From Pseudomonadota bacterium (GTDB lineage Bacteria > Pseudomonadota > Alphaproteobacteria > Sphingomonadales > Sphingomonadaceae): DNA of 33,303 nucleotides. The first letter of the stretch is position 1. Each line of letters begins with the position of its first letter. The DNA lies in contig JAFAEG010000140.1 of NCBI GenBank assembly GCA_023424095.1, positions 1 through 33,303 on the forward strand, written 5' to 3'. This document shows positions 15,370-22,932 of this stretch, piece after piece. The translations under genes and the position numbers were made by a program. The notes beneath the pieces are model-generated. The model did no database searches, had not been told where the DNA came from, and worked only from the letters and a program-made list of their open reading frames with translations.

Positions 15370-16010
15370 AATTGCTCATCATCGCCGCGATCATTCTGGT
15401 GGTCGTCCTGGTCGGCGGCTTCGCGGCGCTGCGTCGCCTGTATCCCGACAGCAAGGCCGTCGCCTGGCTGTCGGAAAGCAAGACCCGGCCGATCCTGTTC
15501 GTGCCTTTGGCGCTGTTCCTGCTGATCGGCGGCTTTGCGGCCTACAAGCTCGGCAATCCCGGCGACACCTTCATCCGTTCGCGGCTGGTGGGTAAGGAAT
15601 TGCCCGCTTTCACGCTGCCGGAGGCGATGCCGAACCGGCCGACGATCCGCCGCGCCGATTACGGCACGGGCCAGCCGCGGATGATCAACATTTTCGCCAG
15701 CTGGTGCGTGCCGTGCATCGCCGAAGCGCCGCAAATGATGCAATTGTCGCGCATGGGCATCCCGATCGACGCGGTGGCGATCCGCGACCGGCCGGAGGAT
15801 ATTGCCCGCTTCCTGGGCCAGCACGGCGATCCCTATCGCAACATCGGCCTCGATCGGGACGCCAGCCTGCAGCTTTCGATCGGCTCCTCGGGCGTTCCGG
15901 AAACCTATATCGTCGATGGGCAGGGCGTGATCCGCCACCAGCATATCGGCGCGATCAATCCCAGCGACATGGCGGGCCTCATCGAAGAATATGAGAAAGC
16001 GCGGCGATGA
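15366..16010 (+). CDS. ccmG: Thioredoxin-like CcmG/DsbE with an extra N-terminal membrane segment
   Basis: A 214-residue periplasmic thiol reductase that reduces apocytochrome cysteines. The active site is ASWCVPCIAEAP near residue 115; the cis-Pro region GVPETYIVDG follows. Most homologues have a single anchor, equivalent here to ILFVPLALFLLIGGFAAY (residues 42-60). This protein has a further hydrophobic segment at residues 2-22 (KLLIIAAIILVVVLVGGFAA) and a basic loop between them. The loop would be cytoplasmic, so the N-terminus would be outside and the thioredoxin domain still periplasmic. Only this ATG fits, overlapping the ccmF stop. Confidence 0.92.
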   Translation: MKLLIIAAIILVVVLVGGFAALRRLYPDSKAVAWLSESKTRPILFVPLALFLLIGGFAAYKLGNPGDTFIRSRLVGKELPAFTLPEAMPNRPTIRRADYGTGQPRMINIFASWCVPCIAEAPQMMQLSRMGIPIDAVAIRDRPEDIARFLGQHGDPYRNIGLDRDASLQLSIGSSGVPETYIVDGQGVIRHQHIGAINPSDMAGLIEEYEKARR

Positions 16011-16426
16011 GGGCCGGCCGCATCATCTTGGTCGGGATCGCTTTGGCCGTCGCCGCGCCTGCCGCGGCCGATTCGCTGCTGCCGGCGGCCGAATGGGCCA
16101 ATAAGCAGCTGCCCGATCCGCGCCAGGAAGCGCAGGCGCGCGATCTGATGGAGGAAGTGCGCTGCCTGGTCTGCCAGGGCCAGTCGGTGGCGGACAGCGA
16201 CGCCGACATGGCGGGCGACATGCGCTCGCACATCCGCCGCCGAATCGCCGCGGGCGAAACGCCGGAGCAGATCCGCGCCTGGCTGGTCGAACGCTACGGC
16301 AATTGGGTCACTTATGCGCCGCCGGTCGACGGCATGACCTGGCCGCTCTTCGTCGCGCCGGTGATCCTGCTCGGGGCGGGCCTGTGGCTGGCGCGTGGCC
16401 GGTTCCGGCGAAGGAAGAAGAGATAA
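16007..16426 (+). CDS. ccmH: Cytochrome c maturation protein CcmH (CycL type)
   Basis: A 139-residue periplasmic thiol protein with a signal segment (ending AAPAAADS), the motif VRCLVCQGQSVADSDADMA with its CxxC near residue 53, WLVERYGNWVTYAPP and a C-terminal membrane helix ending in a basic tail (RFRRRKKR). It works with CcmG to present reduced apocytochrome. Overlaps ccmG (ATGA) and ccmI (TAATG). Confidence 0.95.
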   Translation: MRAGRIILVGIALAVAAPAAADSLLPAAEWANKQLPDPRQEAQARDLMEEVRCLVCQGQSVADSDADMAGDMRSHIRRRIAAGETPEQIRAWLVERYGNWVTYAPPVDGMTWPLFVAPVILLGAGLWLARGRFRRRKKR

Positions 16427-17070
16427 TGGGCTGGGTGTTCGTCGCATTGCTCGCCGTGGCGGTGGCGCTGGGCCTGTGGCGCTGGGTCGGACGCGACATG
16501 GCGGCGTGGCAATTCGTCGTAGCGGCCCTGCTCGTCGCCTGCGCCGGCTATGCCTGGCAGGGGCGGCCGGACATGGCGGGCGCGCCCAAAGCGGCGGAGG
16601 CGGACCGGCGGCAGGAGAGCGAATTCGCGGTGCTTCGTCCGCGGCTGCTGAACCAGTTCGACCGCGCCGGCGCCTACCTGACCACCGCCGAGGCGATGGT
16701 GCGCAGCGGCAACACGCTGAGCGCCGCCAAGATGCTGCACATCCAGCTCGAGCGCAGCCCGCGCGATATGGGCCTGTGGCTCGGCTATGCCGACGTGCTG
16801 CTCCAGCACGCCGGCGGGCAGCTGACGCCGGCGTCGGAAATGGCGTTCAACCGCGCCGCGCAGGTCGCGCCAAACCATCCGGCTCCGCGTTTCTTCTACG
16901 CGCTCGCTCTGGCCCGGATCGGCCAGTTCGACCCGGCCGAGCAATATCTTCAGCAGGTGCTGGCGATGCCGGAAATCACCGAGGATTGGCGGACCGTCGT
17001 CGCCCGCGCCCGCGAAGGCATCGCGCGGATGCGGGCCCAGGGACCCAGGCCCGCTCCGCCGATGGGCTGA
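16426..17070 (+). CDS. ccmI: TPR-containing cytochrome c maturation protein CcmI-like
   Basis: A 214-residue protein with two N-terminal membrane helices (MGWVFVALLAVAVALGLW and QFVVAALLVACAGYAW) and TPR repeats, including LGYADVLLQHAGGQLTPAS and PRFFYALALARIGQFDPAEQ. This fits the apocytochrome chaperone part of CcmI/CycH. AAGGAAGAAGAG in the ccmH end provides the ribosome site and the start overlaps the ccmH TAA. It ends 3 nt from the convergent ald gene. Confidence 0.82.
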   Translation: MGWVFVALLAVAVALGLWRWVGRDMAAWQFVVAALLVACAGYAWQGRPDMAGAPKAAEADRRQESEFAVLRPRLLNQFDRAGAYLTTAEAMVRSGNTLSAAKMLHIQLERSPRDMGLWLGYADVLLQHAGGQLTPASEMAFNRAAQVAPNHPAPRFFYALALARIGQFDPAEQYLQQVLAMPEITEDWRTVVARAREGIARMRAQGPRPAPPMG

Positions 17071-17073
17071 GGC

Positions 17074-18174
17074 TTACGCCGCTTCGTAGGGCAGGCCGAG
17101 CGCCTCGGCGACCGCCTGGTGACGGATCTTGCCGCCCGACACGTTCAGGCCGGCCGCGAGGTGCGGATCGGCTTTCATAGCCGCTTCAGCACCTTGGTTA
17201 GCGATCTTCAGAACGAATGGCAGGGTCGCATTGTTCAGCGCAAAGGCCGACGTGCGCGCCACGGCACCGGGCATGTTCGCCACGCAATAATGGATGACGC
17301 CCTCGACCTCATAGACCGGGTCGCTGTGCGTGGTCGCGCGTGAGGTTTCGAAGCAGCCGCCCTGATCGATCGAGATATCGACCAGCACGGAGCCGCGCTT
17401 CATCGTCTTCAGCATCTCGCGTGTGACCAGCTTCGGCGCTGCAGCGCCGGGGATCAGCACCGCGCCGATCACCACTTCTGCCTGTTTCACCGCGTCGGCG
17501 ATCGCCGCCTTGGAAGCGTAAGCGGTCTTGATCTGGCTGCCGAAATGCATGTCGAGCTCGGCCAGGCGGTCATTGCTGATGTCGTATATGGTCACGTCGG
17601 CGCGCAGGCCGGTCGCCATCTGCGCGGCGTTGATGCCGGAAACGCCGCCGCCGAGAATCGCGATCTTGGCCGGCGCCACGCCGGGCACGCCGCCTAGCAG
17701 CACGCCGCGGCCGCCTTGTTCCTTTTCGAGATAATGCGCCGCGACCTGGATCGACATGCGGCCCGCGACTTCGCTCATCGGCTTGAGCAGCGGCAGCTGG
17801 CCCGAGCGCGAGGTCACCGTTTCATAAGCGATGCAGGTCGCGCCGGACTTCATCAGGCCGTGCGCCTGATCTGGATCGGGGGCGAGGTGGAGATAGGTGA
17901 AGAGGATGTGGTGCGGCTGCAACCGGGCGATCTCGACCGCCTGCGGCTCCTTCACCTTCACGATCATGTCGGCGGCGGCGAAGACGGCGTCCGCATCGGG
18001 GGCAATCGTCGCGCCGGCATCGGTATAGGCCTTGTCGCTGAAATCGATGCCCACACCGGCATTGGTTTCGACGATCACTTCGTGCCCGGCCGCGACCAGC
18101 TCGGCGACCGACGCCGGCGTCAGGCCGACGCGATATTCGTGAACCTTGATTTCCTTCGGCACGCCGACCCGCAT
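17074..18174 (-). CDS. ald: Alanine dehydrogenase
   Basis: A 366-residue NAD-dependent enzyme interconverting alanine and pyruvate plus ammonia. The start MRVGVPKEIKVHEYRVGLTP is the family signature, with KEPQ, LFTYLHLAPD, the nucleotide-binding GGGVSGINAAQMA near residue 178, and DISIDQGGCFETS. The C-terminal VANMPGAVARTSAFALNN is typical. GGGAGAG precedes the ATG. It is convergent with ccmI. The next gene to its right is kup, divergent. Confidence 0.97.
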   Translation of the reverse strand: MRVGVPKEIKVHEYRVGLTPASVAELVAAGHEVIVETNAGVGIDFSDKAYTDAGATIAPDADAVFAAADMIVKVKEPQAVEIARLQPHHILFTYLHLAPDPDQAHGLMKSGATCIAYETVTSRSGQLPLLKPMSEVAGRMSIQVAAHYLEKEQGGRGVLLGGVPGVAPAKIAILGGGVSGINAAQMATGLRADVTIYDISNDRLAELDMHFGSQIKTAYASKAAIADAVKQAEVVIGAVLIPGAAAPKLVTREMLKTMKRGSVLVDISIDQGGCFETSRATTHSDPVYEVEGVIHYCVANMPGAVARTSAFALNNATLPFVLKIANQGAEAAMKADPHLAAGLNVSGGKIRHQAVAEALGLPYEAA

Positions 18175-18274
18175 GTCTTTCTCTCCCGATTCTTCTTGTG
18201 GTCGCGGCTATAGCGGCGCAGCCATGGTTTGTCGCCGTTGCGTGGGGGTAGGGCCGGTGCTAAGCGCCCGCGCC

Positions 18275-18290
18275 GCCCCCAGCTGGGGGC
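18275..18290. promoter_or_regulatory. Perfect 16-bp palindrome upstream of kup
   Basis: GCCCCCAGCTGGGGGC lies 24-39 nt before the kup ATG in the 139-bp region between ald and kup. It could be a dimeric operator or a leader hairpin; no T-run follows, so it is not an intrinsic terminator for a plus-strand transcript. Confidence 0.45.
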
Positions 18291-18313
18291 AAGGGCATTG
18301 AAAGTCCGCACGC

Positions 18314-20212
18314 ATGAGCGACACGGGTTCCAGCGAAGACATATCCGGGCAACATCACGAGCAGGGGCGGATGCCTCTGGTCGCGCTCGGCGCGCTCGGC
18401 ATCGTCTTCGGCGACATCGGCACCAGCCCGCTCTACGCGTTGAAAGAGACCTTCGTCGGCCATCATCCGCTGACGGTGGACGAAGCGCATGTCTTCGGCG
18501 TGATCTCTTTGATGTTCTGGTCGATGATCACCATCGTCACGATCAAATACGTGCTGCTGGTCATGCGCGCGGACAATCGCGGCGAGGGCGGCAGCCTGGC
18601 GCTGCTGGCGCTGATCACCCGCTCGGGAACCGGAAAGAGGACCGCCGGCCTGATCCTGCTCGGCGTGCTCGCCACCGCTTTGTTCTACGGCGACTCGATG
18701 GTGACTCCGGCCATTTCGGTGCTGTCCGCGGTCGAGGGACTTTCCCTCGTGGACGAGCGATTCTCCGATTTCGTGCTGCCGATCGCGATCACGATCATCG
18801 TCGGCCTGTTCGCAGTGCAATCGCGCGGGACGGCGCGGATCGGCAATCTCTTCGGTCCGGTGATGCTGATCTACTTCACCACCCTGGCCGGGCTCGGCAT
18901 CTTCAACGCCGTCTCCGCGCCGGGCATCTTCCAGGCGCTGAACCCCTATTGGGGCGTCAATTTCTTCTTCATCGACGGCTGGCTGGCCTTTCTGGCGCTC
19001 GGCTCGGTGGTGCTGGCGATCACCGGCACCGAGGCGCTCTATGCCGACATGGGCCATTATGGCCGCAAGCCGATCGCGGTCGCCTGGCTGTTCGTCGCGC
19101 TTCCGGCCCTGATCCTGAATTATATGGGGCAGGGCGCGCTGCTGCTGACCGACCCGTCGGCGGCCAGCAATCCCTTCTACAGCCTCGCCCCGGAGGCATG
19201 GCGGCTGCCTTTGGTCATCCTGGCCACCGTCGCCACCGTGATCGCCAGCCAGGCGATGATCACCGGCGCCTTCTCCGTCACCCAGCAGGCGGTGCAACTT
19301 GGCTTCCTGCCGCGCATCAAGGTGCTGCACACCAGCGCTAAGGCGCAGGGCCAGATCTACATTCCGGTGATCAACTGGTCGCTGATGATCCTGTGCCTGG
19401 TGCTGGTGGTCAGCTTCCAGAGCTCGTCCAACCTCGCCGCCGCTTATGGCATCGCGGTGACGGGCACGATGCTCATCACCACCTGCATGCTGGGCGTCCT
19501 CTTGTTCAAGGTGTGGAAGTGGAACCCGATCCTGGCCGGCTTCACTTTCGGCGCCTTCCTGCTGATCGATCTGGCCTATTTCACCTCGAACCTGACCAAG
19601 ATCCCCGACGGTGGCTGGTTCCCGTTGGCGGTGGGGGCGGTGATCTTCACCTGCCTCACCACCTGGGCGAAGGGCCGCCAGCTGATGATCAAGCGGATGA
19701 ACGAGGCGGCGATGCCGATCCAGGTGTTCATCAAGTCCGCCGCCACCAGCGCCGCGCGCGTGCCCGGCACCGCGATCTTCATGACCACGGCGGCGGACGG
19801 CGTGCCGCACGCGCTGCTGCACAATCTGAAGCACAACAAGGTGCTGCACGAGCGGATCATCCTGCTGACCATCAAGATCGAGAACGTCCCGGCGGTCGAT
19901 CCGGAGAAACGCTACGAGCTGAAGGTAATGGAGGCCGGCTTCTTCCGCCTGATCCTGCGCTACGGCTTCATGCAGGACATCAATGTGCCGCTGGCACTGC
20001 GCGAATATGACGGCTGCGGGCCCAAGTTCAACATGATGGACACCAGCTTCTTCCTCGCCCGCCAGACCCTGATCACCGCCGAGCGGCCCGGCATGGCGAT
20101 CTGGCGCGAGAAGCTGTTCGCCTGGATGATGCGCAACGCCGAAAGCGCGATGGAATTCTTCAAGCTGCCGACCAACCGCGTGGTCGAACTGGGCAGCCAG
20201 GTGGAGATTTGA
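18314..20212 (+). CDS. kup: Low-affinity potassium transporter Kup
   Basis: A 632-residue KUP/HAK/KT-family K+ importer with about twelve membrane helices and a soluble C-terminal domain. Signature near the N-terminus is GALGIVFGDIGTSPLYALKE, then GEGGSLALLALI, ALFYGDSMVTPAISVLSAVEG without its end, GTEALYADMGHYG, and ASQAMITGAFS. The length is normal. The ATG has no clear ribosome site. A 2H-phosphoesterase gene follows with an overlapping start. Confidence 0.97.
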   Translation: MSDTGSSEDISGQHHEQGRMPLVALGALGIVFGDIGTSPLYALKETFVGHHPLTVDEAHVFGVISLMFWSMITIVTIKYVLLVMRADNRGEGGSLALLALITRSGTGKRTAGLILLGVLATALFYGDSMVTPAISVLSAVEGLSLVDERFSDFVLPIAITIIVGLFAVQSRGTARIGNLFGPVMLIYFTTLAGLGIFNAVSAPGIFQALNPYWGVNFFFIDGWLAFLALGSVVLAITGTEALYADMGHYGRKPIAVAWLFVALPALILNYMGQGALLLTDPSAASNPFYSLAPEAWRLPLVILATVATVIASQAMITGAFSVTQQAVQLGFLPRIKVLHTSAKAQGQIYIPVINWSLMILCLVLVVSFQSSSNLAAAYGIAVTGTMLITTCMLGVLLFKVWKWNPILAGFTFGAFLLIDLAYFTSNLTKIPDGGWFPLAVGAVIFTCLTTWAKGRQLMIKRMNEAAMPIQVFIKSAATSAARVPGTAIFMTTAADGVPHALLHNLKHNKVLHERIILLTIKIENVPAVDPEKRYELKVMEAGFFRLILRYGFMQDINVPLALREYDGCGPKFNMMDTSFFLARQTLITAERPGMAIWREKLFAWMMRNAESAMEFFKLPTNRVVELGSQVEI

Positions 20213-20712
20213 GTCAGCCGCTCATTGTCACCGCCACCTTCGGCGCGGACGATCACGCCTGTCTGGAGGGATTGCGGCGCAAGCATTTCCCGATCGAGCG
20301 CAATCAGGTGCCGGTGCATCTGACCTTGTTTCACCAACTGCCGCTCTCGCTCGATGCCGAGCTGCGCGACCGCTTGGCCGATGCCGCCACCTTCGCGCCG
20401 CCGCGCGCGGCGATCAGCGGAATCATGGACCTGGGGCAGGGGACGGCCTTCCGGGTCGCGAGCGAGGAATTGGAGGCTATCCGGGCCGAGCTGGCGATCG
20501 CCTTTCGCGGCTTGCTCACGCCGCAGGACCAGGCCGGCTGGCGGCCGCACATCACCGTGCAGAACAAGGTCGATCGCGCCGAGGCCATTGCGCTGCAGAA
20601 CGCGCTGCAGGCGGGCGATTTTCCGAGACCGCTGGCGATCAGCGGACTGACGTCATGGCGTTATCTCGGCGGACCGTGGGAGAAGGTTCGCGCCTATCCG
20701 TTCCGCGGCTGA
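20209..20712 (+). CDS. 2'-5' RNA ligase / 2H phosphoesterase-family protein
   Basis: A 167-residue protein with the two HxT/S motifs of the 2H superfamily, VHLTLFHQLP near residue 36 and RPHITVQNKV near residue 112, in two similar halves. Relatives act on cyclic phosphates or tRNA fragments; the natural substrate is unknown. The apparent start is TTG at 20209, overlapping the kup stop (TTGA), with GGAG just upstream, so translation is probably coupled to kup. Convergent with the DUF3775 gene, 3 nt apart. Confidence 0.82.
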   Translation: MSQPLIVTATFGADDHACLEGLRRKHFPIERNQVPVHLTLFHQLPLSLDAELRDRLADAATFAPPRAAISGIMDLGQGTAFRVASEELEAIRAELAIAFRGLLTPQDQAGWRPHITVQNKVDRAEAIALQNALQAGDFPRPLAISGLTSWRYLGGPWEKVRAYPFRG

Positions 20713-20715
20713 GCG

Positions 20716-21141
20716 TCAGTCGAGCTGGCCGATGCCGTCGCAGTTATAATCGAACGCGGCCAGACCGGATTCGAGGTTCGCGGCGAGCGTCCCGGTGTTC
20801 ATCAATTCCTCGATCCGGTCGTCCTCGCTCAGATCGTTCGCCTCGGCCATGGCGTCCTCCCACTCGCTGACATCGAACGTGCCGCCGCCGATCCAGGCGA
20901 GCGCGAGACATTCGGCGAGCTGGTCGTCCGCCAGATCCTCGAGCAGGCTCTTCACCTCCTCCTCGACGTCGTTCAATTCGTCGGCGAGGGCGGACAGAGC
21001 GACATTGCCGTCATCATCGTCGCCACTATCGTCGATATTGTCGGCATCCTCGTCCGGATCCTCGATCGGCACCTGGGCTTCCATCTCCCGCGCGCGAATG
21101 ACGAGCCGGCAATAGGTCTCGAGGGGGGTCAGCAGGTCCAT
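20716..21141 (-). CDS. DUF3775-type acidic protein
   Basis: A 141-residue, very acidic protein (a DPDEDADNIDDSGDDDDG stretch near residues 28-45). The pattern fits DUF3775: an N-terminal helix LETYCRLVIRAREME, an acidic spacer, LADDQLAECLALAWIGGGTFDVSEW without spacing changes, and a C-terminal LMNTGTLAANLESGLAAF. Function is unknown. A ribosome site is poorly defined. It is divergent from tRNA-Met. Confidence 0.72.
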   Translation of the reverse strand: MDLLTPLETYCRLVIRAREMEAQVPIEDPDEDADNIDDSGDDDDGNVALSALADELNDVEEEVKSLLEDLADDQLAECLALAWIGGGTFDVSEWEDAMAEANDLSEDDRIEELMNTGTLAANLESGLAAFDYNCDGIGQLD

Positions 21142-21228
21142 CGGGAATTCTCCGTCGCGTCTTAATTGCTCGAAACGACAGGCCGGGCAGGCGGTTCCGG
21201 TCTTGTCGCACGAGAATAAGCTCGCCAG

Positions 21229-21257
21229 TTGACCGTGTCACGAGGGCTTTCTATAGC
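21229..21257 (+). promoter_or_regulatory. Sigma-70-type promoter for tRNA-Met
   Basis: TTGACC (21229-21234) and TATAGC (21252-21257) with an optimal 17-bp spacer, 47 nt before the mature tRNA. This is the best consensus promoter in the window. Confidence 0.82.
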
Positions 21258-21304
21258 GCGCCCTCGCCTGACGGACCGGCCTTGCGCCGGTGTCACGAAA
21301 TCGG

Positions 21305-21381
21305 GGCGGAGTAGCTCAGCTGGTTAGAGCAGCGGAATCATAATCCGCGTGTCGGGGGTTCAAGTCCCTCCTCCGCTACCA
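21305..21381 (+). tRNA. tRNA-Met (anticodon CAT, elongator type)
   Basis: Acceptor GGCGGAG pairs with CTCCGCT (G1-U72 wobble), D arm GCTCAGCTGGTTAGAGC, anticodon arm GCGGA-ATCATAA-TCCGC giving CAT, T loop TTCAAGT, discriminator A and encoded CCA at 21379-21381. An initiator would have three G-C pairs at the anticodon stem end, which are absent. CAT could also be tRNA-Ile2, but the acceptor sequence does not fit that family. Confidence 0.93.
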
Positions 21382-21389
21382 TCTCCCGA

Positions 21390-22027
21390 TCAGCCCCAAG
21401 CGGGCACGAGTTCGTAGATTTCCAGAATCGCCCCGCGCGGCCTGGGCAGGACGAGGCGATAGCGAAAGTCGCCGATCCGCTCGACCACGCCGATCACGTC
21501 GCGTTCCGGATTGTCCGCATAAGCGGGCGGCACGCGCTCGCGCCTGAGAGCATTCGCGCCGAGGAAGACGAGCCGGGTCTCGCCATCCTCGTGCAGATAG
21601 CCGCCCGGCCGCTCTGTGCCGGTCTGCCGGGTGAGCGACAGGCGCGCGCCATCCCCCCCACGAAGCAGAAAAAGGGGCCGGTGACCGAGGCCCCGGACCG
21701 GCCGCGCACGGCTGCGGTGAAGCGAATGACGCGGCAGCGGTAGGAACCGGGCGCCGGCGACGGATGCGGCAAAGCCGCGGACGGCTCCAGCAGCGCGCCT
21801 TCCCGCCGCAGTCGCCGCGCGGTGGCGCCGCTGCCGAGACTGGCCAGCGCCTCGTCCCAGGCCTCCTGCAGCCGGGTGATGCGGTCGAGATCGGCCGGCT
21901 GCGCGACGCTGCGCCATTCGGGCTCAGCCGCTTCCAGGACCACCTCCGCCTGAGGGCGCTCGGTCGCATTGGTGGCGCAGCCCCCCAGCAGGGCGAAGCC
22001 GAGGATCATGCCTTCGCGTAGCCGCAT
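21390..22027 (-). pseudogene. DUF4893 lipoprotein gene with a frameshift at a G7 tract
   Basis: Two minus-strand frames join into one DUF4893-like protein. The first starts at ATG 22027 (GGAG upstream) with a lipoprotein signal (MILGFALLGGC) and runs through RITRLQEAWDEALASLG and GSYRCRVIRF to FFCFVGG. The second continues with GDGARLSLTRQTGTERPGG, VFLGANAL, GVVERIGDFRYRLVLPRP and ends ELVPAWG. The switch falls at seven Cs on the plus strand (21653-21659). One extra base would restore the frame as VGGDGARL. It may be a sequencing error, a recent mutation or phase variation. Its 3' end is 8 nt from tRNA-Met. Confidence 0.8.
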
Positions 22028-22358
22028 CGTGAACACTCCGCCCGCCACATTCGCCTCCCACCTTCGGGGCTGGGCTTGGCTGGTTTATGAAAGGTTAAAA
22101 TGTGGGCGCGACTGCGGCGATTACCGGGTCGCTCCCGGCGAAACGAAGGCGCGGAAGTTTCGGTCCCGGAAGGACTCGCTCCGCTTCTTGCTTTGCGTTA
22201 ACCTTTCGCTGCCGCGCGGGGACGAGTCGATCGCCGTGCCGGGGTGTCGCGATGCTGCGAACGCTCCGGCCTCCGACCGCCTTGGCGCGAACTGAAGGGT
22301 GTCTTCCCTGCGCGACGCGCGGCCGGCTCGACCCGGCGCGGATCGGGAAGGACGCACC
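22028..22358. promoter_or_regulatory. Divergent intergenic region with a 10-bp inverted repeat
   Basis: This 331-bp gap separates the DUF4893 lipoprotein gene and the Tat-exported protein. It contains GAAAGGTTAA (22089-22098) and its exact complement TTAACCTTTC (22198-22207), 99 nt apart, both with CtrA half-site-like TTAACC. I see no RNA gene and no convincing consensus promoter. Confidence 0.4.
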
Positions 22359-22928
22359 ATGAAGCCGCTTCCGAAAGTCAGCCGCCGTTCCTTTCTCGCG
22401 ACCGTTGCGGGCGCGCCGCTGGGCGTTGCCTTCGTCAGCGCCGATGCCGGGGCGCAGACCAATTGTACCGACAGCGATCCTTCCCCGCCGCGCGGCGATC
22501 CGGGCGGACGTGGCCGCAATTGCCGGAACCAGCCGCCACCGCCGCCATCGACGGGCTGCAGCGATGCAGATGCGGGTTCGGGGGCGGATCCGGGCGGTCG
22601 CGGCCGCCGCTGCACCGCGCAGCCGCCCGTATCGGGCTGCAGCGATCGCGATCCGTCCGATCCGGGCGGGCGGGGCCGCAATTGCGGTGGCCAGCGCGAC
22701 GGCGACGTCTATCCGACCGGCCGGCGCGAACGGACCTACGAGGTCTGCTGGGTCGATCATCCGAACCGGTCGGATGATGAGTGCAATATCCAGACCTATA
22801 CGGAGTGGGCGACGACCTATTCGGATGGCCGCACGGTCTATGACACGGCGGAAGCGGATGGGCGCAAGGCGGAAATGACCCGCCGCGGCTATACCGCGCG
22901 CTGGCACCGGATCCTGCAGAATTGGTGA
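22359..22928 (+). CDS. Tat-exported protein with three Cys-Asp-rich repeats (unknown function)
   Basis: A 189-residue protein from ATG 22359 (AAGGA upstream). A twin-arginine signal is clear: VSRRSFLATVAGAP, cleavage near DAGAQT. Three repeats follow, each bounded by cysteines: CTDSDP...DPGGRGRNC, CSDADA...DPGGRGRRC and CSDRDPSDPGGRGRNC, separated by Pro-rich spacers. The DxD and DPGG spacing resembles calcium-binding loops such as excalibur or dockerin-like ones, but the match is not to any family I can name. The C-terminal 70 residues (from GRRERTYEVCWVDHP) form a separate domain. The mature part has eight cysteines, allowing four disulfides. The Tat route suggests folding or metal loading before export. 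Confidence 0.75.
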   Translation: MKPLPKVSRRSFLATVAGAPLGVAFVSADAGAQTNCTDSDPSPPRGDPGGRGRNCRNQPPPPPSTGCSDADAGSGADPGGRGRRCTAQPPVSGCSDRDPSDPGGRGRNCGGQRDGDVYPTGRRERTYEVCWVDHPNRSDDECNIQTYTEWATTYSDGRTVYDTAEADGRKAEMTRRGYTARWHRILQNW

Positions 22929-22932
22929 GCCT

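Noticed and set aside
18175..18313. Riboswitch in front of kup
   Set aside because: Only a simple palindrome is present; no ydaO-type or other known riboswitch architecture can be seen.
18260..19849. 529-codon minus-strand frame opposite kup
   Set aside because: No recognisable motif; low-complexity composition; kup is certain.
22095..22907. 270-codon minus-strand frame opposite the Tat-exported protein
   Set aside because: Considered because the plus-strand protein is unusual, but the frame is an Ala/Arg/Ile repeat pattern caused by the opposite-strand repeats, while the plus strand has a Tat signal and a ribosome site.
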